A stretch of DNA of 64,000 nucleotides from Shouchella rhizosphaerae. Its GTDB lineage: Bacteria > Bacillota > Bacilli > Bacillales > Bacillaceae_D. The notes under the pieces were generated by a model. That model was not told the DNA's origin and did not search any database. It saw only the letters and a list, made by a program, of their open reading frames with translations. Position 1 is the stretch's first letter. Each line of letters opens with the position of its first letter. Shown here in pieces: positions 24,765-33,486 of the stretch. Location: contig NZ_FRBS01000005.1 in NCBI RefSeq assembly GCF_900142675.1, positions 187,134 through 251,133 on the forward strand, given 5' to 3'. The position numbers were made by a program, and so were the translations under genes.

Positions 24765-25313
24765 ATGTTTGGCTTGTCCGACTTCCTGCAACTTTTGATG
24801 TCGGTGCTGATCATTTTGCCTCTGGCGACCATTATTCGTGAATCAGGCTATTACCTCGTAGCCATTCTCCTTGGCGCTACCAAGAAAAAACTAGTCATTG
24901 GTAACGGCCCTAAACTTTTTTCCTTGTCTACGATTGAAGTTCGCCGCTATTTTTTCATGTACAGTTGGATGGAGTACGACGAACTAAAAACAAACAGACG
25001 TTTTTGGCATGGCTTTATGTATGCGTCGCCAATCCTGACATGTATGATAGTTGGCTTTTCAATCAATGCCTTTATTGCTGCTGAGGTTTTGCCAAACAAT
25101 ATGTTTTTCCAAACATTTTTATTCTACATTTTCTATTTTGTCTTTTTCGATGTGATCCCTGTTTATTTGCCTGATGGGCAACCGACCAATGGGCGTGCCA
25201 TTTTCGATTTACTCTATTATGGTGAACGCTCTGATTATTTAAAGGAACGGGAGCAGACGAACAGACAGCAAAGCAACAGGAAGGGATCAAAAGAAGGGAA
25301 AGGGACCGGGTAA
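24765..25313 (+). CDS. M50 (site-2 protease) family-like membrane protein lacking the zinc motif
   Basis: 182 residues with four hydrophobic segments. The stretch IIRESGYYLVAILLGATKKK followed by LVIGNGPKLFSL aligns with HExGHxxxAxxxGV...IGFGPKLF of M50 intramembrane proteases, but HExxH reads RESGY, so both His ligands are gone. The later NxxPxxPLDGG-type motif is degenerate (VIPVYLPDGQPTNGRAIFDL) though Asp-Gly remain. The tail is basic and soluble. AAAGGAGG precedes ATG at 24765. It is probably a catalytically dead member; role unknown. Confidence 0.65.
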   Translation: MFGLSDFLQLLMSVLIILPLATIIRESGYYLVAILLGATKKKLVIGNGPKLFSLSTIEVRRYFFMYSWMEYDELKTNRRFWHGFMYASPILTCMIVGFSINAFIAAEVLPNNMFFQTFLFYIFYFVFFDVIPVYLPDGQPTNGRAIFDLLYYGERSDYLKEREQTNRQQSNRKGSKEGKGTG

Positions 25314-25389
25314 AGCCGAGCACCGATGCCAATCCCCCAGCAAAGATTTTTATTGCGTTGTCGAACAAAAGCAGCGGCAACCAGTGTTT

Positions 25390-26667
25390 CTAAAAAGAGA
25401 AAGGAACGTGTTGTTCGGCGCCAGTCTCCATGTTTTTAAGCTTATAATGGCCCGAAGCCACTTCCTCTTCTCCAATAAGAATCACAAATGGAATCTTTTC
25501 TTTGTTTGCTCTATCCAGCGCTTTAGTAAGTTTTTTGTTTTTGAACTCTACGTCTACACGAAAGCCTTGTTTCCGCAATGAAGAAGCGACAGCAAGCGCT
25601 TCTTTTTGTTTCTGCAATGGAATAACGTAGTAATCGAGTAACGGCTTTTGGTTAATACGCCCCTCCATCTTTAAAGCTGTGTAAATGACATCAATGCCAA
25701 ACGAGATCCCGACTGTCGGTATAGGCTGTTCCTCGCCAGTTAAACCGCTGATCGCTTGGTCATAACGGCCGCCGCTGCCCACACTTGATTGGATCGCCCC
25801 CTCTGTCAAAAACAATTCATATACAGTGCCTGTATAAATTTCAAGGCCTCTAGCTAAAAAAGGATTAAACGTACATTGGCTATCAATGTTTAAGTAGCGA
25901 AGCGCTTCTTCTAATTCTTGCAGCTCTGCTATCCCTTCAGCCATTATCGGTGTAGTGGGATGGTCGGTGGCAAAATCGACAATTCCACTTTGGCTCATTT
26001 GCTTTAACCATTGTGCAATTTTGCTAATCGCTTTCCCGTCAACGCCCATTTCCTTTAATTCGTTTACCACTTGTTTATCACCGATTTTTTCTCGTTTATC
26101 AAGTATCAATATAACAGCACTATGTTGATCTTTGCTAACTCCGCAAATGTCCAACATCCCTGTCAACAGCTTGCGATTATTGTACTGGATGGTCATGTTT
26201 AGCCCGATCCGCCGGAACACTTCGGTCGCCATCTCTAATAGTTCTGCTTCTGCCAATGGAGAATCGACACCAGCTACGTCAACATCGCACTGGGTAAACT
26301 CACGGAAACGCCCTGCTTTAATCGGGCCATCTCGAAACACTTTGCCGATCTCATAGCGTTTAAACGGCTTGCGAATGTCCGGATTCATCGCCATCACTTT
26401 TGCAAACGGAATTGTTAAATCATAGCGGAGCGCCAATGCTCGTTTGCCGCGATCTGTCAACGTATACATTTCTTTTTTAATTTCTGCCCCTCCGCCGTAT
26501 TTTGAAGCAAGCAAGTCGGTGTAATTGATCATTGGCGTTTCCATTGGCTTGCATCCATACTGCTGAAACACTTCTTCCAGCTCTCTGCGCAGCCAAACAC
26601 GGACACTTTCATCTTCAGGCAAATAATCCTGTGTGCCACGTACATTTTGATAATCCCATTTCTTCAT
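25390..26667 (-). CDS. hisS: Histidyl-tRNA synthetase, eukaryote/archaea-like variant
   Basis: 425 residues. Class II motif 1 region follows VRGTQDYLPEDESV; motif 2 is KRYEIGKVFRDGPIKAGRFR with EFTQCDVDVAG; motif 3 lies in GGRYDQAISGL...VGISFGIDVI. The His-specific block reads LARGLEIYTGTVYELF. LALRYDLTIPFAKVMAMN resembles eukaryotic and archaeal HisRS more than the usual bacterial LRPEGTA form. A C-terminal anticodon domain is present. It is alone (not next to aspS as in B. subtilis), behind a T-box-like leader, so it may be a second HisRS in this genome. Confidence 0.88.
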   Translation of the reverse strand: MKKWDYQNVRGTQDYLPEDESVRVWLRRELEEVFQQYGCKPMETPMINYTDLLASKYGGGAEIKKEMYTLTDRGKRALALRYDLTIPFAKVMAMNPDIRKPFKRYEIGKVFRDGPIKAGRFREFTQCDVDVAGVDSPLAEAELLEMATEVFRRIGLNMTIQYNNRKLLTGMLDICGVSKDQHSAVILILDKREKIGDKQVVNELKEMGVDGKAISKIAQWLKQMSQSGIVDFATDHPTTPIMAEGIAELQELEEALRYLNIDSQCTFNPFLARGLEIYTGTVYELFLTEGAIQSSVGSGGRYDQAISGLTGEEQPIPTVGISFGIDVIYTALKMEGRINQKPLLDYYVIPLQKQKEALAVASSLRKQGFRVDVEFKNKKLTKALDRANKEKIPFVILIGEEEVASGHYKLKNMETGAEQHVPFSF

Positions 26668-26689
26668 TTAATTTGCCTCCTTTTTTTAA

Positions 26690-26880
26690 AACAAAAAAAC
26701 CGCATGGGATCCACCTTTCAAAACGAATCCATGCGGTTATGCAAAATAGCCTTCCTATGTATGATTTTTTAAAAATCAACTAGCAAGGCTAATTCATATG
26801 ATGTTGTTTGTTTTGATTAGCGATAACGGAAAACATGCAGCATCTCTCCTAGTACAAACACACTAACATAAATACACGTT
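26690..26880 (-). promoter_or_regulatory. T-box-like leader of the HisRS gene
   Basis: The leader of about 200 bases between the HD gene and hisS contains GAAAGGTGGATCC, close to the T-box core AGGGTGGNACC (9 of 11), placed inside a terminator whose 5' arm (GGAT) could pair with ATCC to form an antiterminator. An upstream GCTAAT/ATTAGC hairpin is present. Stem I and a His specifier could not be drawn with confidence. Confidence 0.6.
26692..26738 (-). terminator. Leader terminator of the HisRS T-box
   Basis: AACCGCATGG/CCATGCGGTT 10-bp stem with seven T on the minus strand, ending 25 bases before the hisS start codon. Confidence 0.8.
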
Positions 26881-26896
26881 GCTGAAAAGACCTTTC

Positions 26897-27547
26897 TTAG
26901 CCGTTTCCATCCCATTCTGCATAAAAGCGTTTTAAAAACTGTTCCATAAACGCATGCCGTGATTCAGCCAATTTCTTACCTGTATGTGTATTCATTCGGT
27001 CTTTCAACAAAAGCAGTTTTTCATAAAAATGGTGAATGGCTGATCCCTGTCCACTCCGATATTCGGCTTTCGTCATCTCTGTCCGCACGTTTGCTTTTGG
27101 ATCATATAGAACATGCCCTTTTGCGCCTGCATATTGGAACGTGCGGGCAATGCCGATTGCACCAATCGCATCAAGGCGGTCTGCATCTTGGACGACTTTT
27201 GCTTCTAACGTACGCAACGGCTTGCCTTTGCTAAAAGAAATCGTCTCAATGATTTCAATAATATGAGCTGAATCGGCTTTTTCCACTGACCTATCTACAA
27301 GCCAGTTATTGATTTCCTGTATGCCTTCCTCTTCACTCGCCACAAGTTTGTCGTCTGCTAAATCATGAAGCAGTGCTGCCATTTCTACCACAAACAGGTC
27401 AGCGCCCTCTTCTGCGGCAATCGCTTTAGCCATTTCTGTGACGCGCTCAATATGGTACCAATCATGGCCCGTTGACTCTGTTAATAATTGGTCCCTCACC
27501 CAATCAGCCGTTGATTTAACTGTTTGCTTTTTTTCCTGTTCCCCCAT
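26897..27547 (-). CDS. HD domain phosphohydrolase (YedJ type)
   Basis: 216 residues. The HD metal ligands are visible in STGHDWYHIERVTEMAKAIA (His, His), ALLHDLADDKL (HD) and VVQDADRLDAIGAIGIARTF (Asp), the typical order for this family. AEYRSGQGSAIHHFYEKLL follows. Members hydrolyse nucleotides or related phosphates. ATG at 27547 has GAGGAGG before it. It lies directly upstream of the T-box leader of hisS on the same strand. Confidence 0.9.
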   Translation of the reverse strand: MGEQEKKQTVKSTADWVRDQLLTESTGHDWYHIERVTEMAKAIAAEEGADLFVVEMAALLHDLADDKLVASEEEGIQEINNWLVDRSVEKADSAHIIEIIETISFSKGKPLRTLEAKVVQDADRLDAIGAIGIARTFQYAGAKGHVLYDPKANVRTEMTKAEYRSGQGSAIHHFYEKLLLLKDRMNTHTGKKLAESRHAFMEQFLKRFYAEWDGNG

Positions 27548-27659
27548 AATGGCCTCCTCATGGATGTAGCACAATTTTTCCTATTTTATCAAGTAACCGA
27601 ATCTTTTACTAGCTACCACCCGTAACTAAGTCAACTGTGTTTTATGAGGAGGCGAAACA

Positions 27660-27863
27660 ATGACAATTCCATGGTGGATACTCATCCCCCTTGCCGCAAT
27701 TTTGGTACCAGTCATTACCAACTATCTTGAGAGCCGCTCTCGTTTACGAGAACTTGAAATGCGCCAAGGCTTTGGCCCAGAAATTGAAGATATCGACAAA
27801 AAACTGGATCAAGTGTTGGCCAAACTAGACCGATTGGAAAAACAAGATGACGAGAAACAATAA
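27660..27863 (+). CDS. Small membrane-anchored coiled-coil protein
   Basis: 67 residues: one membrane segment (PWWILIPLAAILVPVITNYL) followed by a charged coiled coil (EIEDIDKKLDQVLAKLDRLE). GAGGAGG precedes ATG. Similar short proteins of unknown function are common in Bacillaceae. It is divergent from the HD gene and ends just before a convergent hairpin. Confidence 0.8.
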   Translation: MTIPWWILIPLAAILVPVITNYLESRSRLRELEMRQGFGPEIEDIDKKLDQVLAKLDRLEKQDDEKQ

Positions 27864-27878
27864 CGACAAGTAGGCGGC

Positions 27879-27908
27879 ATGAGCCAGTGCACGATGGCAC
27901 TGGCTCAT
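27879..27908. terminator. Convergent hairpin after the small coiled-coil gene and the hydantoinase operon
   Basis: ATGAGCCAGTGC/GCACTGGCTCAT, a perfect 12-bp stem with loop ACGATG. No T-run, but the position between two convergent genes suggests a bidirectional terminator. Confidence 0.5.
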
Positions 27909-27958
27909 ATACCGGTTTAATGTGAATTTCGCTTCGTTCGCTAGTGACCAAGTGGGCT

Positions 27959-29512
27959 TTATTTTGTATCCAGCTCTCCGACTGCCTTTACTTTAATAAA
28001 AACGGAGTTTCCTGGCATGTATGCAAGTGGGACGTCCTCAACAGAGACAATTTTGACTGTGTCCGGAACCGCTCCTGCCTCGACCGCATTCCCAATTGCA
28101 TTTTGTTTTGCTTCTTCGACTGCATCTTCATACGTCCGCCCTTCCAACGCATAGATGTTTTCCGCTTCGCCGGAAATAGTCCCCAATGCAGCCCCAATTG
28201 CATTTGCGACATCATGATGGTCTGGCTTTATTACTTCTGAAGCCCCCGTTAATCGACTGTTGACTAGAATGCTGCCACCGCCTGTTAAAATGACAGGAAC
28301 AGGCTCTTTTGACGTTTTCATTTGGTCAATCGCAACCTCAAGCTTTTCGATTATTTGTTTGTACGCCTGTTGACAGGCGTCGCTGTCTAAATCGCTTGTA
28401 TCAGCGCCAGCAATCGTTTTGTCTGTCACAGCTAACACCACATCCGTTGCTGTCAATGTCTCGCCTCCAAAAGAGCGCGCTTCTTGCAATAAACGATAAC
28501 CGACTGAATCAGGGCCAACCGTGATTGCGCCCTGTTCGTCTGTACGGATAATTGTTCCGCCTCCTAAGCCAACTGAGAGAATGTCCGGCATGCGGAAGTT
28601 GGTGCGGATGCCGCCGACATCAACGGCAATGGCTGACTGGCGCGGAAATCCATTTGATAGAACACCGATATCAGAAGTCGTTCCACCGATGTCTAGAACA
28701 AGGGCGTCTTTTAAACCAGACAAAAACGAGGCCCCGCGAATCGAATTCGTTGGCCCGCAGCCAATTGTCAAAATCGGGTAACGGATTGCATAATCGGCTT
28801 CCATTAATGTGCCGTCATTTTGGCCAATAAAGATTTGCGCAGGGATGCCAAGTTTGCTAAGTGCTTCACGGAACCCGGAAACGACGGTACGTATCGTCGT
28901 TTGCAGTGCTGCATTTAAAATCGTTGCATTCTCCCGTTCCAACAAACCAATGCTGCCAATTTGATGGGACAGCGAAATCGGCACGTCAGGCATGATATCA
29001 TGGGCAAGGCGCGCTACTTTCAGTTCTTGCTCGGCTCGGGCTGGCGAAAATATGCCTGTAACCGCAATGGATTTAACGTTTTCTTTCATATCCTCCAGTG
29101 CAGAACGGATTTCATTTTCGTCTAGTTCTGAAATCAACGCGCCATCGTACTCATACCCGCCAGCTACTAAATAGTGGTGCTCGCCCACTGCCGCTTTTAA
29201 GTCATCAGGCCAAGCCGCTAAAGGGGGCACAGCCGTTGCTGCCGGTTTACAAAGGCGAATGATGCCAACTTTATTTAGCTGTTTCCGCTCAACAATGGCA
29301 TTTGTGCAATGGGTAGTGCCAAGCATTGCATAGCCAATTTCGCCAGGCGATATAGCTGATTCCTCTAGAATGGCAGTTAACACTTTCCAAATACCAGTCA
29401 TGACATCCTCGGTAGTTGGCTGTTTTGCTTTCGCTATTACGTGCAATGTGTGATCAAGTAGGACGGCATCTGTGTTTGTGCCGCCTACATCAATTCCAAT
29501 CCGATAGCTCAT
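27959..29512 (-). CDS. Hydantoinase/oxoprolinase family protein (HyuA-like)
   Basis: 517 residues. The N-terminal ATPase fold begins YRIGIDVGGTNTDAVLLD and the second phosphate loop is VLDIGGTTSDIGVLSNGFP; AMLGTTHCTNAIVERKQLNK is the family's GTTxxTNA block. The enzyme class couples ATP hydrolysis to opening of cyclic amides such as hydantoins or 5-oxoproline. It is shorter than full HyuA (about 680), as in the DUF917-associated subgroup. It overlaps the DUF917 gene by four bases and ends the TetR-permease-DUF917 operon. Confidence 0.9.
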   Translation of the reverse strand: MSYRIGIDVGGTNTDAVLLDHTLHVIAKAKQPTTEDVMTGIWKVLTAILEESAISPGEIGYAMLGTTHCTNAIVERKQLNKVGIIRLCKPAATAVPPLAAWPDDLKAAVGEHHYLVAGGYEYDGALISELDENEIRSALEDMKENVKSIAVTGIFSPARAEQELKVARLAHDIMPDVPISLSHQIGSIGLLERENATILNAALQTTIRTVVSGFREALSKLGIPAQIFIGQNDGTLMEADYAIRYPILTIGCGPTNSIRGASFLSGLKDALVLDIGGTTSDIGVLSNGFPRQSAIAVDVGGIRTNFRMPDILSVGLGGGTIIRTDEQGAITVGPDSVGYRLLQEARSFGGETLTATDVVLAVTDKTIAGADTSDLDSDACQQAYKQIIEKLEVAIDQMKTSKEPVPVILTGGGSILVNSRLTGASEVIKPDHHDVANAIGAALGTISGEAENIYALEGRTYEDAVEEAKQNAIGNAVEAGAVPDTVKIVSVEDVPLAYMPGNSVFIKVKAVGELDTK

Positions 29513-30600
29513 TTGCCTCCACCTTCCTGCAACTTTTCTACAGGCTCATACTCCACAGGATAGCCAAAATAACGAGGTCCTGCCGTTTCAATACCTTTCT
29601 TTGTACGCCATTTCGGGTCGCACGGAAATGCAATGACCGTCACCCGCATGCCGTAGCGCAATCCTTCAGTCGTAATGGGCTGCCCCGTTTCAACATCAAG
29701 GATCGCTATCAAATCAGGCGTAATGGCCAGTGGTTTTTCCCCTTCTGTCGCTAACAATTGTTCATTTTGAAAATGGAGTGTAACCATCCGTCCTGCATCG
29801 TCATGGATCCCTTCGACTTCACAAATTCCCCGAGTAAAACCGCCCGTTAGTGTGCGCTGGATATCAGTAAGTTTGCCAGTTAACAGCTCGTAGCCGTTAA
29901 GGACGGCAAGCAGCCGTTTAATCGGATGTGTGCCATCTCCGCTTTTATGAAGCAACAGCCGCCCTATTTCTTCTGATTTTGTCAACGTGCCTGGAATGGC
30001 GCTCTTTTTTACAACAGAACCAGGAAGTGCATAGTCGCACACCGTACTAGACCCACCCATTTGCACAGTGATGGCCCGGGCAAGCTTTTCGCCCCAGTGG
30101 CCGTCCTTTGGCGTAATCACAACCGTATTGCCTTTTTCATCAGCTAACACGGTCGGATCAGCCGAATGGCCATCCAAGTAAAAAGTGACCATTTGACTCT
30201 CTGGAAAAGCACGCCCCATTGCGTCTGCGTCCACAAGAGGCAAGCCTTTTGCCGCAGCAGCTAGTACAGGCACAAGTGAATTGACGCCTCCGACCTCAAT
30301 TGGCATCAAGGCAGCTGCTTTTTGGCCAAGCGTCTCCTCGATTTTTTCAAGTGGAGCCACCAATTCTTCAATCGAAGGAATTTTTTCAACGCCTATCGTC
30401 GGTGAACCCATCATCGATAGAGGCACAATTAAGGCATCGTCTGCCAATTCTTCAATCGACAGCAACTTAATCGGTCCATATGTTTTGATCGCCTCAAGCG
30501 CCATCAATTTACCTAGGTATGGATCTCCCCCTCCTCCAGTACCTAGAACGGCCGCCCCCAAGGCGATATGTTCAATCGATTCTTCCGTTAGCCATCTCAT
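29509..30600 (-). CDS. DUF917 (S-methyl thiohydantoin desulfurase-like) family protein
   Basis: 363 residues. ALGAAVLGTGGGGDPYLGKL near the start and MSMMGSPTIG-like text (VPLSMMGSPTIGVEKIPS) with PLVDADAMGRAFPESQM are the DUF917 signature. The family is almost always paired with a HyuA-like ATPase, as here, and some members act on thiohydantoins. Its operon also encodes an NCS1 permease, so an imported hydantoin-like or pyrimidine-like ring is the likely substrate; that is inference. Confidence 0.88.
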   Translation of the reverse strand: MRWLTEESIEHIALGAAVLGTGGGGDPYLGKLMALEAIKTYGPIKLLSIEELADDALIVPLSMMGSPTIGVEKIPSIEELVAPLEKIEETLGQKAAALMPIEVGGVNSLVPVLAAAAKGLPLVDADAMGRAFPESQMVTFYLDGHSADPTVLADEKGNTVVITPKDGHWGEKLARAITVQMGGSSTVCDYALPGSVVKKSAIPGTLTKSEEIGRLLLHKSGDGTHPIKRLLAVLNGYELLTGKLTDIQRTLTGGFTRGICEVEGIHDDAGRMVTLHFQNEQLLATEGEKPLAITPDLIAILDVETGQPITTEGLRYGMRVTVIAFPCDPKWRTKKGIETAGPRYFGYPVEYEPVEKLQEGGGK

Positions 30601-30621
30601 ACTTTGTTCTCCTTTTCCTGT

Positions 30622-31911
30622 TTATCTGTTCTTGCGTGCGAACACAGCTTTTCCAATTAGCGCTTGCAAAACAAATGCGACGATAAAGCCATCAAGTGCT
30701 GGAATGGTTGTGAAAACGAGCAGGCCCAACCCATCTGGCGCCGGCGTTGTCAGCCAACAAAACAATGACGTGACTAGCCATACGGCCAGCGAACGGCCGA
30801 TCAGCTTACGGCTGTGAAGGGCTTGAAACGAGAATTTCTGTTTGTCGACAACATAATATTCAGCAGCATACACTCCTCCAACTGGAGCGATCAACATCGT
30901 CATCAATGATAAAAACGTAATAAAGTGGTCAAATATGCCTATAAACGCTAATGCCGAAGCGGCTATTCCCATTACAAGCGTCAACACGGGACGCTTTGCT
31001 TTTGGAATTAGCACCGACATGCTTAAAGAAGCAGAATAGAGATTATTTGTATTCGTCGTCCACTGGGAAAAAGTAAGGACAATTAACGCTGGTAAACTTA
31101 AACCAAGCAGGATAAATACTTGGGCCAAATCTTCTGTGTTTAACAATTTCGACAACAGCACGGCAATAACGACCATAAAGCTATTTCCAAAGAAAAAGCC
31201 TAAGAAAGCAGCAATCATCGCATCTTTCTTTGATTTTGCCCATCTAGAAATATCAGGAGAAAGAATCGTGCCAAGTACATAAATGCCTACCACTAAAGAA
31301 ACAGCGACTCCGAATGAAAACTTCGCTTCTACTGGTGCCAACACGGCGCTAGCATCTCTTTGCGTAAATGCTAATACCAACGCTGCTAAAATTAAGACAA
31401 CAAGCAGCGGGCTTGTCCAATTTGTTAGCTTTTCGAACCATCTAAACGCAAATGCGGTCGTCATCATTAGTAGTCCGCCAACAAAGGCAACTACCGGAAG
31501 GGGCAGAGCCCAGCCTGTTAAATGTTCAACAACAGATACCGTATTTTCGGCAAAAAATCCAGCTTGGACGCCGAACCATCCGATCATCGAAATTGATATA
31601 ACGACTGAAATCACTTTTGCTCCAGCCGCGCCAAAAACAAAATTGGAAATCATCGTTGTGGACAGGCCGGTTGCAGCGCCAATATTGGCACAAATTGCGC
31701 CTAGCACGCCAAGAAAAAGAGAGCCGACGGCAACTGCCAGCAACGCCTCAACAAATGGGATCCCCGCTCCAAGTTGTGCGCCTAACAACATGCCTGATAA
31801 ATCAATGCCGATGGCAAACCAAACAGTCGCCATCGGCAGCCAGCCTTTTCGCACTTCTTTTGGCACAGGCTCCCTTTCAAAGTCATTGATTGTTTTATAT
31901 GCTTCTTCCAT
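30622..31911 (-). CDS. NCS1 family permease (CodB-like)
   Basis: 429 residues with about twelve membrane segments. The start WLPMATVWFAIGIDLSGMLL followed by GAQLGAGIPFVEALLAVAVG fits cytosine permease CodB and its relatives, which import pyrimidines, allantoin or hydantoins with a cation. It sits between a TetR regulator (18-base gap) and the DUF917 gene (21-base gap), so it should import the substrate of that pathway. Confidence 0.9.
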   Translation of the reverse strand: MEEAYKTINDFEREPVPKEVRKGWLPMATVWFAIGIDLSGMLLGAQLGAGIPFVEALLAVAVGSLFLGVLGAICANIGAATGLSTTMISNFVFGAAGAKVISVVISISMIGWFGVQAGFFAENTVSVVEHLTGWALPLPVVAFVGGLLMMTTAFAFRWFEKLTNWTSPLLVVLILAALVLAFTQRDASAVLAPVEAKFSFGVAVSLVVGIYVLGTILSPDISRWAKSKKDAMIAAFLGFFFGNSFMVVIAVLLSKLLNTEDLAQVFILLGLSLPALIVLTFSQWTTNTNNLYSASLSMSVLIPKAKRPVLTLVMGIAASALAFIGIFDHFITFLSLMTMLIAPVGGVYAAEYYVVDKQKFSFQALHSRKLIGRSLAVWLVTSLFCWLTTPAPDGLGLLVFTTIPALDGFIVAFVLQALIGKAVFARKNR

Positions 31912-31929
31912 CTCTCGCTCACTTCCTTG

Positions 31930-32523
31930 TTAACAATTGGCCGTACGATTAGATATGCCTTGCCAATAAAATTTCCACGCATGAAAAAAGGAGGTTTCCA
32001 ACGTTTCTTTGTTATAGTAAAACGTTTGTAAAAACAATCCATCCAATAAGCAAAGAAAAGAATCGACCAGCTCATGCAACGGTTCGCTCTGAATATCCCC
32101 TTGTTTAATCCCTTCCGAAAAAATAGCAACTAAAGAGGAACGGATCTGTTGTTCATTAGCAGCAAACCGGCTGCGCATCTCATCCTTAAGAAAATCAGGA
32201 GGAAACAAATTGACACGTGTTAAAAATTCCGTTTTTGTTTGCTCTCGGAGATGATAATCAAGCATGGCTTCCACCACTTTGCGAAGCCGCTGTTCACTTC
32301 CTTCGATCTCCATCACATTAGTTTGCTGAACTAATTGAGCGGCATGCTCATCAAGCAGTTCGTGATAAATGGTCATAAACAAGTCTTGCTTGCTTTTAAA
32401 AAACGCGTAAATCGAAGGTGTTTTGATCCCAACTGCACTGGCGACTTCCGCCAGGCTCATTCCCTCGTAGCCGCCTTTGGCAAACGCAACCAATGCCGCT
32501 TGTTTGATTTTTTCTTTTGTCAT
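31930..32523 (-). CDS. TetR family regulator of the hydantoin-like operon
   Basis: 197 residues. The helix-turn-helix is KIKQAALVAFAKGGYEGMSL followed by AEVASAVGIKTPSIYAFFKS, the standard TetR pattern; the remainder is the ligand-binding helical bundle. ATG at 32523 has AGGTG seven bases before it; another ATG is two codons upstream. It is the first gene of its operon, and an 18-bp near-palindrome lies just before its ribosome binding site, which suggests autorepression of the whole unit. Confidence 0.9.
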   Translation of the reverse strand: MTKEKIKQAALVAFAKGGYEGMSLAEVASAVGIKTPSIYAFFKSKQDLFMTIYHELLDEHAAQLVQQTNVMEIEGSEQRLRKVVEAMLDYHLREQTKTEFLTRVNLFPPDFLKDEMRSRFAANEQQIRSSLVAIFSEGIKQGDIQSEPLHELVDSFLCLLDGLFLQTFYYNKETLETSFFHAWKFYWQGISNRTANC

Positions 32524-32533
32524 CGCCATTCAC

Positions 32534-32551
32534 CTAACGAATATTAGTTAG
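32534..32551. promoter_or_regulatory. Candidate TetR operator
   Basis: CTAACGAATATTAGTTAG is an 18-bp palindrome with one mismatched pair, located just upstream of the TetR gene's ribosome binding site. Confidence 0.6.
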
Positions 32552-32637
32552 CAACAGTTTAGTCCCCTTCCTCTTAAAAAGCAAGCACAAATTTATGTAA
32601 ATTAACGAAAAGGAATATTTATGCACTGCCACTGCGC

Positions 32638-32669
32638 AAAAAAGAGCTGCCCATTACGGCACAGCTCTT
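32638..32669 (-). terminator. Terminator of the GNAT gene at 32668-33474
   Basis: AAGAGCTG/CAGCTCTT 8-bp stem with a T-run on the minus strand; the stop codon lies in the stem. Confidence 0.8.
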
Positions 32670-33474
32670 ATGAAACACGCTGCCAAAGCGCTTTCGTATA
32701 AATGGTTTGCAAGCCTGAGCGCTCCATATTGCGCTGACTTGTTGTCGCAAATCCGGCTTGGCCACAAATGTATGTACATCCAGCAGCTGTGGCGTCTGCC
32801 TGTCGCCTAGCAATGAGCGCTTGCTGTACACCTTGCGTTCGAAATCGAGCAAGCACGGCGCAAGCAGCAAGTACAGCAATGGTGCCACTAGTGAATAAAG
32901 CGGCAACCCCTACTGGTTCTTCCTCGACTTCAGCCAAATAAAATGTCCAATTTCGTTCTTCATGCAACACGGCGTTGTTTGTCGCTACACTTTCCTTAAA
33001 AAAAGCAGGCATACCGAAACTTTCTGTATAAATATGGCCATAAAGATAATAGTCTTCCAGTTTTAGCGTTCGAATCGCTATCCTTTCGTGCCTCTCCTCT
33101 ACTTGTCTGCTACAACGTCCTGCAAGAACAGAATGAAAACCGGTTTGGCAAAAGCCCTGTCGCCACAGAGCTTGCATCACTTTGCTCCCAGCGGCGCCAG
33201 GCACTAATTGAATTTGTGGTTCTAGTTCTTTCTTTTCATAAAACGAAATGATTTCGCCAATTTGTCTTTCCTCTTCCTCGTGCAAGCCTCGGACTGTATT
33301 AAACGCGGGTCCTGGCATACGCTTTGCAGAAAACGCGTATGCCTGTCCAAATGTTTCAATCGCTACTCCGAGCGAATTGCCGTCTATCGTTTCTATTGCT
33401 TTCAAGCGTGAACTGAGCATGTTCGTCTCGGCCTCTTCCAAACGATCCACAAACGCCGTTGTCGTAATGATCAT
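32668..33474 (-). CDS. GNAT family acetyltransferase-like protein, two-domain
   Basis: 268 residues. The C-terminal half is recognisable as GNAT: WTFYLAEVEEEPVGVAALFT, then AACAVLARFRTQGVQQALIA with the acetyl-CoA loop RxQGVQ, and AGFATTSQRNMERSGLQTIYTK. The N-terminal 120 residues are a second, weaker GNAT-like half (GVAIETFGQAYAFSAKRM). GGGGAGGGGTT precedes ATG. It lies 12 bases after the SpoIIP-like gene and could be cotranscribed. Substrate unknown. Confidence 0.8.
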   Translation of the reverse strand: MIITTTAFVDRLEEAETNMLSSRLKAIETIDGNSLGVAIETFGQAYAFSAKRMPGPAFNTVRGLHEEEERQIGEIISFYEKKELEPQIQLVPGAAGSKVMQALWRQGFCQTGFHSVLAGRCSRQVEERHERIAIRTLKLEDYYLYGHIYTESFGMPAFFKESVATNNAVLHEERNWTFYLAEVEEEPVGVAALFTSGTIAVLAACAVLARFRTQGVQQALIARRQADATAAGCTYICGQAGFATTSQRNMERSGLQTIYTKALWQRVS

Positions 33475-33486
33475 AACCCCTCCCCG

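Noticed and set aside
30281-30817. Open frame of 178 codons opposite the DUF917/permease junction
   Set aside because: It spans two real genes on the other strand; composition (Ser/Ile/Pro) is that of a shadow frame.
31283-31933. Open frame of 216 codons opposite the NCS1 permease
   Set aside because: Antisense to a clear membrane carrier; the product is Thr/Ala/Asn-rich mirror sequence.
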